Shown one piece after another: positions 1-6,525 of a stretch of DNA of 9,346 bases. The DNA is taken from assembly GCA_023230175.1 (NCBI GenBank), contig JALNXV010000114.1, positions 1 through 9,346 on the forward strand, written 5' to 3'. The position numbers and the translations under genes are program-made. The notes beneath the pieces were generated by a model, which worked only from the letters and a program-made list of their open reading frames with translations, did no database searches and was not told where the DNA came from. Position 1 is the stretch's first letter; every line of letters begins with the position of its first letter. Origin of the DNA: Candidatus Cloacimonadota bacterium. GTDB lineage: Bacteria > Cloacimonadota > Cloacimonadia > Cloacimonadales > WRIO01.

Positions 1-14
1 TTTTTGAATGATGT

Positions 15-2141
15 TTAGGCTTTGATTTCTTTAACCCAATTATGGAGTTCGACTTTGCCTTGTTCGAGACCATTCTTTTCCATCACGTCAGCAATAAGTT
101 GTTTGGCACGTCTTAAGCTGAGTTCTGATTTGACCTTGAACACTAATGGAATTTCTTTATAAATACCTTTGTGTCCAGCATCTTGAACTGGCAGTGTCGT
201 CTTTTCATAATCTTTTGGATCAAGAGCAAAATACAACTTTAAACTCTTACCAGCAATCGTAATTTTAACGTATGTTTTGGTATGGAGTCTGAAGGTATCG
301 CCCGAATTGGAGATACGACTCTTAACGCCGTAACTCATGATTTCGCTCTTCAATTCATTGAAGTTCATTTTCATTTCCTTGTCGACACTTTGAATGCGGG
401 TTTGGAAAGGAATGCGAACATAACTAACTTTCTCCTCGCTATCCTCTTCTTCTTTTTGAGCCGGCTTCGCTTTGGGTGCGACAACTGGTGGCGCAACTTT
501 AACCGGAGCTGGAGCAGGTTTGGGTTCAGGTGTGACAACTGGTGCAGGCGCAACAACTGGTGCGGGTTCTGGTTTAACTGCAACTAATCTATCAACCATT
601 TCCGCCATTATTCGCCTCATTTCATCAGAAGTGACAGGTTTTACTGTCTCGACTGGTGCGGGTTCTGGCTTAGCGACTACTTTTGCTAATTCATCAGCAA
701 TGATAGCGCGAATTGAATCCTCGCTTACATGTTCAGCTTCGGGTTCAGGCATCGGCTCTGGTTCTTTCTTAACGATTAGTTTCGCTAATTCATCAGCAAT
801 CAAACCTCTAATTTTATCTTCGCTTAATGGTTCACTAACTGGTTCGCTTTTTGCTGGTAAAGGAGCAGGAACAGCGACGATAATTGGCGCTGGTTTTTCT
901 TCTTTTTCCTCGACCTTTAATTCTTGACGAACCATAGCTCTAATCTCTTCAAGCGAAGGTCCGACTTGTACGACCGATGGGGCAGGAGCCTTTGGCTCTT
1001 CTTTGACTAATGGCTTTTCAATAGGTTGAACTAACCCTAATTCGCCATGCATTATTTCTTTAATCTTTTCGACATCGACCGCTTCGGATTTAGCTGGTTC
1101 TTCCTTGACCACATCATAACCACCGCTTGCTGCGGGTGCTACGGCTGGCGCCACGACTGCAGGTGCTGGACTTGGTTCAACAACTGGAGCAGGAACAGGT
1201 TCGGGTTTTGGTTCAGGTTTTGGTTCTGAGACACTATGTTGTTCCAAGCATGGGAATTTTCCGTCTTTCATGCAAGGGCAGTAACCAGCTTGCATGCAAG
1301 GAACAAAATTACCGCGAGCGCAAGGGCAAGCAGCTAAGAAGGGATATGGCGGATATAGGTTTTGTTGCGGAGCCGGAGCAGCCTGTGGTTGGGCTTGAGG
1401 ACCATAAGTATTAATATACTGGACTAATAGAGGTCCGCTAATTCCCGGCTGAGTGTTAACGGTATGGACTGGCGATTGAGCCTGTTCGGGTTTTTCAGCT
1501 GGAACAGGTGCGCTTTCTAATTCGTCATGAAGAACTTCGCGTATCTCATCTGCGCTAGGCGCATTTGGTTGTGGTTCTTCCCGAATTAATACTAAACGCT
1601 CATCAGATCCACTCGCATTTGAAAACGTTCTCTTTGGTGGAGTTGGAGCATTGGCACAATAAACCATGTTAATTATGCCGGCAACAAGAACAAGAATTAG
1701 GGCTAAGGCGATGAAACCATGGGTGGCCCATAATAAAATTGAAGTTAGAATGTCAGATGGAGCTAATACAACAGCGAGAAAGTTCGGTGATCCAATTAAA
1801 AAAGCTGTATCAAAAACGCTTACAGCAAGAATGAGGTACCAGCTAACTAGAACTAAAGCTGATTTTGGTTTGTTGTATTTAACCATTAGAACAATCCAAA
1901 TAATTGGAATAACTAAACCGAATACACCGATTGCCGAAAGCATCACAATGCGGAGTAAGTCACCCCAGTCTGGGTTAGTTAGAAAACTGAACCATGAGTA
2001 AATTTGTCCCCAGCTATCCATAAAGAAACCGGCGAACGTATATACTCCTGGGTTAATGAAGGCCTCAACAACAAAGATTCCAACACCTAGAACAAGAGCA
2101 ATTAGTGCTGAGATGGTTAAAGCGAGAGTAATTTTTTTCAT
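15..2141 (-). CDS. Four-TM membrane protein with Pro/Ala-rich repeat region and conserved C-terminal domain
   Basis: 708 residues; specific function unknown. Seen in the sequence: hydrophobic segments at about residues 5-28, 62-87, 95-117 and 130-161 predict a four-helix N-terminal membrane domain. Residues 165-570 are low complexity, rich in Pro, Ala, Glu, Lys and Val, and probably disordered. Embedded there are six copies of an amphipathic motif of the type E-x-I-R-x-I-I-x-D-E-L and a six-cysteine stretch at 272-298. Residues 572-704 form a compact basic domain (including SRISNSGDTFRLHTKTYVK and LYFALDPKDY). From memory it resembles an uncharacterised domain at the C-terminus of many clostridial and related proteins. 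The start is supported by an AGAAGG ribosome site six bases upstream of ATG. The gene stands alone with its own promoter. Inference: a membrane-anchored scaffold or tether whose tail recruits partners. Confident it is real, low confidence on role. Confidence 0.9.
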   Translation of the reverse strand: MKKITLALTISALIALVLGVGIFVVEAFINPGVYTFAGFFMDSWGQIYSWFSFLTNPDWGDLLRIVMLSAIGVFGLVIPIIWIVLMVKYNKPKSALVLVSWYLILAVSVFDTAFLIGSPNFLAVVLAPSDILTSILLWATHGFIALALILVLVAGIINMVYCANAPTPPKRTFSNASGSDERLVLIREEPQPNAPSADEIREVLHDELESAPVPAEKPEQAQSPVHTVNTQPGISGPLLVQYINTYGPQAQPQAAPAPQQNLYPPYPFLAACPCARGNFVPCMQAGYCPCMKDGKFPCLEQHSVSEPKPEPKPEPVPAPVVEPSPAPAVVAPAVAPAASGGYDVVKEEPAKSEAVDVEKIKEIMHGELGLVQPIEKPLVKEEPKAPAPSVVQVGPSLEEIRAMVRQELKVEEKEEKPAPIIVAVPAPLPAKSEPVSEPLSEDKIRGLIADELAKLIVKKEPEPMPEPEAEHVSEDSIRAIIADELAKVVAKPEPAPVETVKPVTSDEMRRIMAEMVDRLVAVKPEPAPVVAPAPVVTPEPKPAPAPVKVAPPVVAPKAKPAQKEEEDSEEKVSYVRIPFQTRIQSVDKEMKMNFNELKSEIMSYGVKSRISNSGDTFRLHTKTYVKITIAGKSLKLYFALDPKDYEKTTLPVQDAGHKGIYKEIPLVFKVKSELSLRRAKQLIADVMEKNGLEQGKVELHNWVKEIKA
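556..800 (-). repeat. 17-bp direct DNA repeats marking recent repeat-unit duplication
   Basis: Two exact 17-bp repeats lie in the coding region of the left-edge membrane protein. ACTGGTGCGGGTTCTGG occurs at 556-572 and 652-668, offset 96 bp (32 codons). GCTAATTCATCAGCAAT occurs at 685-701 and 784-800, offset 99 bp (33 codons). Both offsets are whole codons. The second pair lies in motif copies 4 and 5, which are also the most alike in protein sequence. Confidence 0.8.
585..1553 (-). repeat. Six copies of an amphipathic helix motif in the left-edge membrane protein
   Basis: Protein-level repeats at residues ~197-209 (ADEIREVLHDELE), ~357-369 (VEKIKEIMHGELG), ~397-409 (LEEIRAMVRQELK), ~441-455 (EDKIRGLIADELAKL), ~474-488 (EDSIRAIIADELAKV) and ~505-519 (SDEMRRIMAEMVDRL). 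Shared pattern: acidic, x, Ile/Met, Arg/Lys, x, two hydrophobics, x, often Asp, Glu, Leu. The last four copies are spaced about 30-44 residues apart; the first two are further out. Pro/Ala/Glu/Lys linkers separate them. The regular hydrophobic spacing suggests short helices used for binding or self-association (inference). Confidence 0.85.
1248..1328 (-). other. Tandem CPC-x7-C cysteine motif within the left-edge membrane protein
   Basis: Residues 272-298 hold six cysteines in two matching units, CPCARGNFVPC and CPCMKDGKFPC, separated by five residues (C272, C274, C282, C288, C290, C298). The units share the spacing CPC-x7-C and a Pro just before the last Cys. The only other Cys in the protein is C162, at the end of the fourth TM segment. 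The arrangement looks like a small metal- or Fe-S-binding element, or paired disulfides. Which one cannot be told from sequence. Confidence 0.8.
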
Positions 2142-2147
2142 AAAATA

Positions 2148-2209
2148 CCTTCTTTCTGGGCTTACGCTTTTCTATGATTATAGTTTAATATAAGAATATT
2201 TAATATTCT
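2148..2209 (-). promoter_or_regulatory. Promoter region of the left-edge membrane gene with a 17-bp palindrome
   Basis: Read on the minus strand: a perfect -10 box TATAAT at 2177-2182, a ribosome site AGAAGG at 2148-2153, and six bases to the ATG. No good -35 hexamer is visible at 16-18 bp. In its place is a perfect inverted repeat AGAATATTTAATATTCT (2193-2209, 8-bp arms, one central base). The palindrome covers the usual -35 position, so it is a candidate operator or activator site. The -10 and ribosome site are convincing; a regulatory role for the palindrome is inference. Confidence 0.6.
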
Positions 2210-2252
2210 ACACAATAATTTCAAAATTACTTGGGAATTGCACCGAATTTTC

Positions 2253-2283
2253 AAAAAAGCAAGCAAATTAGGCTCTATTTTGC
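2253..2283 (-). terminator. Probable intrinsic terminator after the lipid kinase gene
   Basis: On the minus strand, 13 bases past the kinase stop, GCAAA-A-TAG pairs with CTA-A-TTTGC around a three-base loop (2263-2283), with one A·A mismatch. Four bases later comes a run of six T (2253-2258). The gap before the T run and the weak stem make it a moderate candidate. Confidence 0.5.
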
Positions 2284-2295
2284 TATCTTGGCAAA

Positions 2296-3150
2296 CTATC
2301 TATTCGTAAATATATTCATGTGCTTTTTTAGTAAAACAATGTCGATTGGACCAGATGTTCCCTCTTCACCATCGACGCACCACGGCTTTTCTATGTTAGG
2401 AAAAATGGAGATTTTATCAACTCGATAATAGGAAGTGTGACGTTTCAAAAAAAGATAATTTAATAGACCATTAAATAGTCCTGGTTTTGTAAGATATAGA
2501 TCAAATTTTCCATCGTCAACCTTATTTCTTAAACTAATGGGGAAACCACCAATATATTTGCCATTCAGCAGTAAAACGAATGGCACTTTGTGTTCGTAAG
2601 TCATACCGTCGATAACTATCTTAACATCAAAGCTTTGCGGCGCTACCGCATCTTTGACGGCATTAACGTAATAAGCCATTTTGCCAAATAATTTTACTCT
2701 TCCTCTTTTTGTCGCATAAGAGATTTCACTAAATGCGCCTATCGCGGCAACAAAAGCGAAGTATGTTATTCCATTGATAAGACCAATATCAAATGGTTTT
2801 ATCTTCCCTTTTTTGATAATTTTTAAGGATTTAGAAATACGACGATTAATCCCAAAATTCTTACCAAAATCATTTAAGGTTCCGCTTGAGATGTATCCAA
2901 GAATCGGTCTATTTTCTTCCTTGGCAATAGCGTTGATGATGCGATGGAAGGTCCCGTCGCCACCAGCAAAAATTAAAACATCGTAATTGCCACATGACTT
3001 TTTTGCGTTTTCGGCAAGTTCAAGCAGATTATTCGTTTTAACAATATCGACTTTCGAAAAAATATTATTTAATTTTTTTTCGATATAAGATATACGCTTA
3101 ACAATTTTGCCGTTACCAGGAGCTTCCGAGTATAAAAAGATAGCGTTCAT
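2296..3150 (-). CDS. Diacylglycerol/lipid kinase family protein (DagK/YegS/BmrU type)
   Basis: 284 residues, a typical length for the bacterial DAGK_cat family, which phosphorylates a lipid alcohol such as diacylglycerol with ATP at the inner membrane face. Seen: an N-terminal nucleotide-fold strand and glycine turn (FLYSEAPGNGK, 5-15), the hallmark GGDGT at 63-67, SSGTLNDF at 88-95 matching the family's GTxNDFA segment, DDG at 212-214, and a C-terminal VDGEE at 259-263, the usual metal/catalytic area of the YegS-like lobe. No membrane segment is visible. Related family members act in diacylglycerol recycling, often after lipoteichoic acid synthesis; the substrate here is not determined. The start at 3150 places the first strand correctly, but no Shine-Dalgarno precedes it. 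The gene is divergent from the M28 peptidase and followed by a probable terminator, so it is likely monocistronic. Confidence 0.93.
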   Translation of the reverse strand: MNAIFLYSEAPGNGKIVKRISYIEKKLNNIFSKVDIVKTNNLLELAENAKKSCGNYDVLIFAGGDGTFHRIINAIAKEENRPILGYISSGTLNDFGKNFGINRRISKSLKIIKKGKIKPFDIGLINGITYFAFVAAIGAFSEISYATKRGRVKLFGKMAYYVNAVKDAVAPQSFDVKIVIDGMTYEHKVPFVLLLNGKYIGGFPISLRNKVDDGKFDLYLTKPGLFNGLLNYLFLKRHTSYYRVDKISIFPNIEKPWCVDGEEGTSGPIDIVLLKKHMNIFTNR

Positions 3151-3158
3151 GGATACAT

Positions 3159-3182
3159 ATTATCACAATAAAAGCGCTTTTA
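3159..3182 (-). promoter_or_regulatory. Extended -10 promoter of the lipid kinase with cre-like palindrome
   Basis: Minus strand reads TGTGATAAT, an extended -10 (GATAAT at 3159-3164) only eight bases from the ATG. Upstream, TAAAAGCGCTTTTA (3169-3182) is a perfect 14-bp palindrome. Its core AAAGCGCTTT matches the symmetric centre of Gram-positive catabolite response elements (consensus near TGAAARCGYTTTCA); the flanking G and C of the consensus are A and T here. It would lie between -35 and -10 of the kinase promoter, a repressing position, and about 65 bp upstream of the peptidase start. CcpA control is inference. Confidence 0.5.
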
Positions 3183-3204
3183 GCATTTATCGCGAATATT
3201 ATTG

Positions 3205-3254
3205 TTGAAATGTTTTATTCATACGAATAATATTTACATAACGCATCAAAGAGG
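3205..3254 (+). promoter_or_regulatory. Promoter and ribosome site of the M28 peptidase
   Basis: A strong sigma-A type promoter: TTGAAA (3205-3210), a 17-bp spacer, TAATAT (3228-3233), with a start near 3240. AAAGAGG (3248-3254) is the ribosome site, six bases before ATG. An inverted repeat TTATTC-ATAC-GAATAA (3215-3230) sits in the spacer and overlaps the -10, so it could be an operator. Confidence 0.75.
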
Positions 3255-3260
3255 TCTAAT

Positions 3261-4655
3261 ATGAAAAATCGTAATTTGCTTATACTAGGAATTGTCGGCA
3301 TTGTCTCGCTTATCGCCTGCACACCCGCAGACAGTGACTCATCATTTTCTGATGATGACTCAATATCGAATACAAGTGATGATCCAAACGGACCGCTAAA
3401 AAATGTTGATGCCCTAATATCAAAGGATAACGTAAAAGAGCATCTTTCCTACTTGGCTGGTTCAGAAATTGGTGGACGCGCTTCAGGCAGTGCTGATAAT
3501 CTTCTTGCTTGCCAATATGTCGCTGATGAATTTCAACAATTAGGACTAACCCCTTATTCTGAAGAAACTGGATATTTTCAACCATATCAGCAAGATTACA
3601 CGCGCATTTTTAGCGAGTATTTTTCTTTTGAAGTAGGGAATACAGCGAAAACAGCAACCGAAAGATATCGTTATGCGTACGATTTTTCCTTCTTTTTTTC
3701 TTCGTTTGGTATTGTCTATTCCCCTCGCGAATTCAATGATCAAGCTGAATTAGTGAGTTTTACAAATACAAGCGTTAATTACGCTGACAAAATCGTACTA
3801 GTTGATAGTATTACTTCCACTATTCTTGGCGACTTATATAATGACGGTGCAAAGGGAGCCATTGTTCGCGATGGGGATTATCCATATCCGACAATTGAGT
3901 ATGGACAAGGCGACATGTTTAATAATGGCGATTTCCTTATTCTCTACTCAAGTGGAGAATCGTATTCTCGACTAATTAATAACATCGGCACCGGCTTAAA
4001 TAAAGTTGATGTATCATATGAAGTGGATACAGCGACAAAAACAGTCAATAATGTCATTGGTATATTAGATGTTGGCGCTACCTCATCAATTATCGTTTCA
4101 TCGCATATTGACCACTTAGGTCGCTTTGATGCTGAAGACGATGGCTATTTTGCTGGAGCATTGGACAATGCTTCGGGCGTTGCTGGTATGCTCGAGCTTG
4201 CTCGCATTTACTCTGCAAACGCAGAACGACTATTGAAAAACATCATTTTCATTGCCTATAACGGCGAAGAAGCTGGGTTGTATGGTTCTTTTTTCTATTC
4301 AAGAAATATGGTCGGTGAAAAATCAGATACAAGAGCTTCTTTCAATCTTGATATGATTGGTGGCGGCTCAAATGATTATGAATTAGAAATTATTGGTAAT
4401 TATGGCAGCTTGACTTCATCGATAGAAAACAAATGTCAGGAATATGACATCGAAAACTACATCATGCCCGGAAACCAGCCAAATAGCGACCATTATTATC
4501 TTGGTCTTTTAAGAATTATTTCCCTCTCATTTGTTCATTTTGATGACCGCTATTACCACACACCGAATGATACTGAAGATAAAATTAACTATGACATTTT
4601 CGAAAATCAACTTGCGATGATCGCGAGTTTAATGCTAACAAGTTATAATAAATAA
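3261..4655 (+). CDS. M28 family zinc aminopeptidase, secreted lipoprotein with PA-like insert
   Basis: 464 residues. The N-terminus is a lipoprotein signal: MKNR, a hydrophobic core 6-18, and lipobox L-I-A-C with the lipidated Cys at 20, followed by an Asp/Ser-rich linker to about 45. The mature enzyme would be anchored on the outer face of the membrane. The M28 fold begins around 55-95 (GGRASGSADN, then VADEFQQLGL). Residues ~150-260 look like a protease-associated insert. The catalytic part holds the two-zinc ligands: H282 and D284 (SSHIDH), D302 (GALDNASG), catalytic E336 and ligand E337 (NGEEAG), D364 (NLDMIGG) and H433 (YYHTPND). All expected residues are present, so activity is likely. 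Family members release N-terminal amino acids from peptides; specificity is unknown. Probable role is peptide scavenging (inference). It is preceded by its own promoter; no convincing terminator follows. Confidence 0.93.
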   Translation: MKNRNLLILGIVGIVSLIACTPADSDSSFSDDDSISNTSDDPNGPLKNVDALISKDNVKEHLSYLAGSEIGGRASGSADNLLACQYVADEFQQLGLTPYSEETGYFQPYQQDYTRIFSEYFSFEVGNTAKTATERYRYAYDFSFFFSSFGIVYSPREFNDQAELVSFTNTSVNYADKIVLVDSITSTILGDLYNDGAKGAIVRDGDYPYPTIEYGQGDMFNNGDFLILYSSGESYSRLINNIGTGLNKVDVSYEVDTATKTVNNVIGILDVGATSSIIVSSHIDHLGRFDAEDDGYFAGALDNASGVAGMLELARIYSANAERLLKNIIFIAYNGEEAGLYGSFFYSRNMVGEKSDTRASFNLDMIGGGSNDYELEIIGNYGSLTSSIENKCQEYDIENYIMPGNQPNSDHYYLGLLRIISLSFVHFDDRYYHTPNDTEDKINYDIFENQLAMIASLMLTSYNK

Positions 4656-4673
4656 ATCTAAACTTTAGATTTA
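4653..4673 (+). other. 21-bp perfect palindrome at the end of the M28 peptidase gene
   Basis: TAAATCTAAA-C-TTTAGATTTA is a perfect inverted repeat with 10-bp arms that begins in the stop codon. As RNA it would fold into a short AT-rich hairpin. It is not followed by a T run, so it is a poor intrinsic terminator; it may slow decay or mark a weak end. Confidence 0.45.
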
Positions 4674-4714
4674 TAATGATTATTAAAATTAAGTTTAGTT
4701 AATGAGAATTTTAT

Positions 4715-4739
4715 AAAAAAATCTGACTTAAATCAGATT
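4715..4739 (-). terminator. Intrinsic terminator of the gltX / tRNA-Glu transcript
   Basis: On the minus strand, AATCTGA pairs with TCAGATT around a six-base loop (4720-4739), followed directly by a run of T (4715-4721 read in complement). It lies 12 bases past the tRNA 3' end. The stem is short, but shape, T run and placement fit a terminator. Confidence 0.7.
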
Positions 4740-4751
4740 GTTTAGCAAAAA

Positions 4752-4826
4752 TGGTGATCCTAGCGGGAATCGAACCCGCGATTCAACCTTGAGAGGGTTG
4801 CGTCTTAGCCGCTTGACCATAGGACC
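4752..4826 (-). tRNA. tRNA-Glu (anticodon CUC)
   Basis: 75 nt including an encoded CCA. Acceptor GGTCCTA pairs with TAGGATC (one G·U). The D arm is GTC/GAC, the anticodon stem CAACC/GGTTG with loop CTCTCAA gives anticodon CTC, the variable loop is four bases, the T arm is GCGGG/CCCGC with loop TTCGATT, and the discriminator base is A. CUC reads GAG (Glu). It starts 22 bases downstream of the gltX stop on the same strand with no visible promoter between, so the two are probably cotranscribed. Confidence 0.95.
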
Positions 4827-4848
4827 GACGAGATATAGTAAATCAGTT

Positions 4849-6513
4849 TCAGCTTAACTTTTCAATAATATATTTAAGTCTTAAATCAACTTCATCTTTG
4901 CCGAGGACTTTAAGAATCGCCCAAAGGTTTGGCGAATTTTTACTTCCCGTCAGCGAAATTCTTAGAATTTCGGCGGCATCACCAATGTGACCAACGAATT
5001 TATCAAGATTGGCCTTATATTCCTTATTATTATTCGCAAAGCCACTTTTTAGTGCGATTGCTTTAAGACTTGTAAACCAAGAATCGTTATCTTGTGAATA
5101 GTCATTTTCAATAATAAAATCCTTTAAAAAATTGCTGATTTTACTTCTATCGATTCGTTCATTAAATGGCAAAACATCGGAAACCAAATTGAGATAGTGA
5201 TCGTGATAGAAAAAACGAATATGCGAATAAATATCGCTGTATTTTGCAAAATCTTTGCGAGGGTTTTCCTTTTCGCGTTCAATATTTAAAATTTCCTCAT
5301 AATATTCCGCGCCCCGATTAATTAAATCGAGTAACTCTGGCGAGTAATTAATCGCCCACTTTTTTGATAATGAAGCAAGGCGATGGGCGCTCATACGGGC
5401 AATAACTTCTTTTGCAAAGAAGGTAAGCTTATCAAGATCGAAAAGAGCACCGTCCAAAGACATCTTATTTAAGTTGAAAGTGAACTTATCAATATCATAC
5501 ATCTTGTTTTCTTCGGTCCACTCTTCGAAATTGGAGTTGGCAATTGACATTAAATAGGCCATAACAGCCCGTGGCGGATAACCATCTTCGATGAAATAAC
5601 TGACCGCTGCTTCTTGATCTTTCCTTTTTGATAGTTTACGCTTGCTGCCGTTTTCCATCTTCATGATTAGTGGCAGATGAGCGTATCCAGGCGCTTGCCA
5701 ACCTAAGGCATTGAAAATTTCTATGTGGATCGGAAGAGAAGAAATCCATTCTTCACCACGTGTGACAACTGTCGTGTGCATAAAATGATCGTCGACAACA
5801 TGGGCAAAGTGATAAGTCGGAAGACCATCGGATTTCAAAATGACGATGTCAATATCATTTTCTGCAATGCTAATTTCACCACGTATTAAATCTTTAATAA
5901 CTGTTTTACGGAGGTGATCACCACTACTTCTAAAACGGATAACATAAGAGGCACCGTTTTTGATTTTAGCAATTGCTTCTTCAGCAGAAAGATATCGACA
6001 CGTCGCATATCGACCATAATAACCAGGCACTACTTTCTGAGCTTCTTGCATTTTACGCAAAACATCTAACTCTTCGCTTGAACAAAAACAAGGATACGCT
6101 AAATTGTTCTCTATTAAATATTTGATTACTGTCTTATAAATATAAGCTCTTTTACTTTGCCGATATGGGCCGTAATGGCCAATGTCGCGATCACCGAGAT
6201 ATCCCTCATCTAAAGTAACGCCAAATTCCGCGAGTTGAGAAATTAACTGTTCGCCACTTCCTGATATTTCTCTTTTTGTATCGGTATCTTCAAGCCGAAG
6301 ATAAAAAAGACCACCACTATCTTTAGCTGTTTTTTTAGCAACCATGGCCGTAAACAAGGAACCAGTGTGTAAAAATCCGGTTGGAGATGGCGCAAAACGA
6401 GTGACCTGTGCCCCTTCTTTTAAATTGCGGGGCGGATACTTTTTTTCTAAATCTTCAAGCGATTCTTGAATGTCTGGGAAGATTAATTCGGCTAATTGTT
6501 TGTAAGCATCCAT
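4849..6513 (-). CDS. gltX: Glutamyl-tRNA synthetase
   Basis: 554 residues, longer than the usual 470-490. It attaches glutamate to tRNA-Glu in the cytosol using ATP. Seen: a class I Rossmann start FAPSPTGFLHTGS (40-52), where the HIGH signature is HTGS at 49-52; YLRLEDTDTKREI (71-83); the adenylate-site GEEW (253-256); and the KMSKS loop as KRKLSKRK (291-298). A 35-40 residue N-terminal extension (YPPRNLKEGAQVTRF) and this overall form match, from memory, the ~550-residue GluRS type of clostridia. The C-terminal half (about 350-554) would be the anticodon-binding helical part. ATG at 6513 is preceded by AAAGGA with good spacing. The stop is TGA. Lineages of this kind often use a non-discriminating GluRS with the amidotransferase GatCAB; that cannot be decided here. 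No T-box leader is visible; the leader is short. Confidence 0.97.
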   Translation of the reverse strand: MDAYKQLAELIFPDIQESLEDLEKKYPPRNLKEGAQVTRFAPSPTGFLHTGSLFTAMVAKKTAKDSGGLFYLRLEDTDTKREISGSGEQLISQLAEFGVTLDEGYLGDRDIGHYGPYRQSKRAYIYKTVIKYLIENNLAYPCFCSSEELDVLRKMQEAQKVVPGYYGRYATCRYLSAEEAIAKIKNGASYVIRFRSSGDHLRKTVIKDLIRGEISIAENDIDIVILKSDGLPTYHFAHVVDDHFMHTTVVTRGEEWISSLPIHIEIFNALGWQAPGYAHLPLIMKMENGSKRKLSKRKDQEAAVSYFIEDGYPPRAVMAYLMSIANSNFEEWTEENKMYDIDKFTFNLNKMSLDGALFDLDKLTFFAKEVIARMSAHRLASLSKKWAINYSPELLDLINRGAEYYEEILNIEREKENPRKDFAKYSDIYSHIRFFYHDHYLNLVSDVLPFNERIDRSKISNFLKDFIIENDYSQDNDSWFTSLKAIALKSGFANNNKEYKANLDKFVGHIGDAAEILRISLTGSKNSPNLWAILKVLGKDEVDLRLKYIIEKLS

Positions 6514-6525
6514 ATCGTTTTTCCT

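Noticed and set aside
472..927. Plus-strand open frame of 151 codons, very rich in Gly, Thr and Ser
   Set aside because: It lies antisense to the Pro/Ala/Glu-rich part of the left-edge membrane protein. The composition is the complement of those codons, and no ribosome site or recognisable domain is present.
1666..2001. Plus-strand open frame of 111 codons opposite the membrane segments
   Set aside because: Antisense to a well-supported gene with its own promoter and ribosome site; the translation shows no family features.
3310..3585. Minus-strand open frame of 91 codons opposite the peptidase signal and N-terminal region
   Set aside because: Shadow of the M28 gene, which has an intact lipobox, promoter and all zinc ligands; the antisense product has no recognisable features.
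4849..4851. Possible use of TGA as tryptophan (genetic code 4)
   Set aside because: gltX ends at TGA at the family's expected C-terminus, just before tRNA-Glu. The NERD-like gene also ends in TGA, and tryptophans are encoded by TGG.
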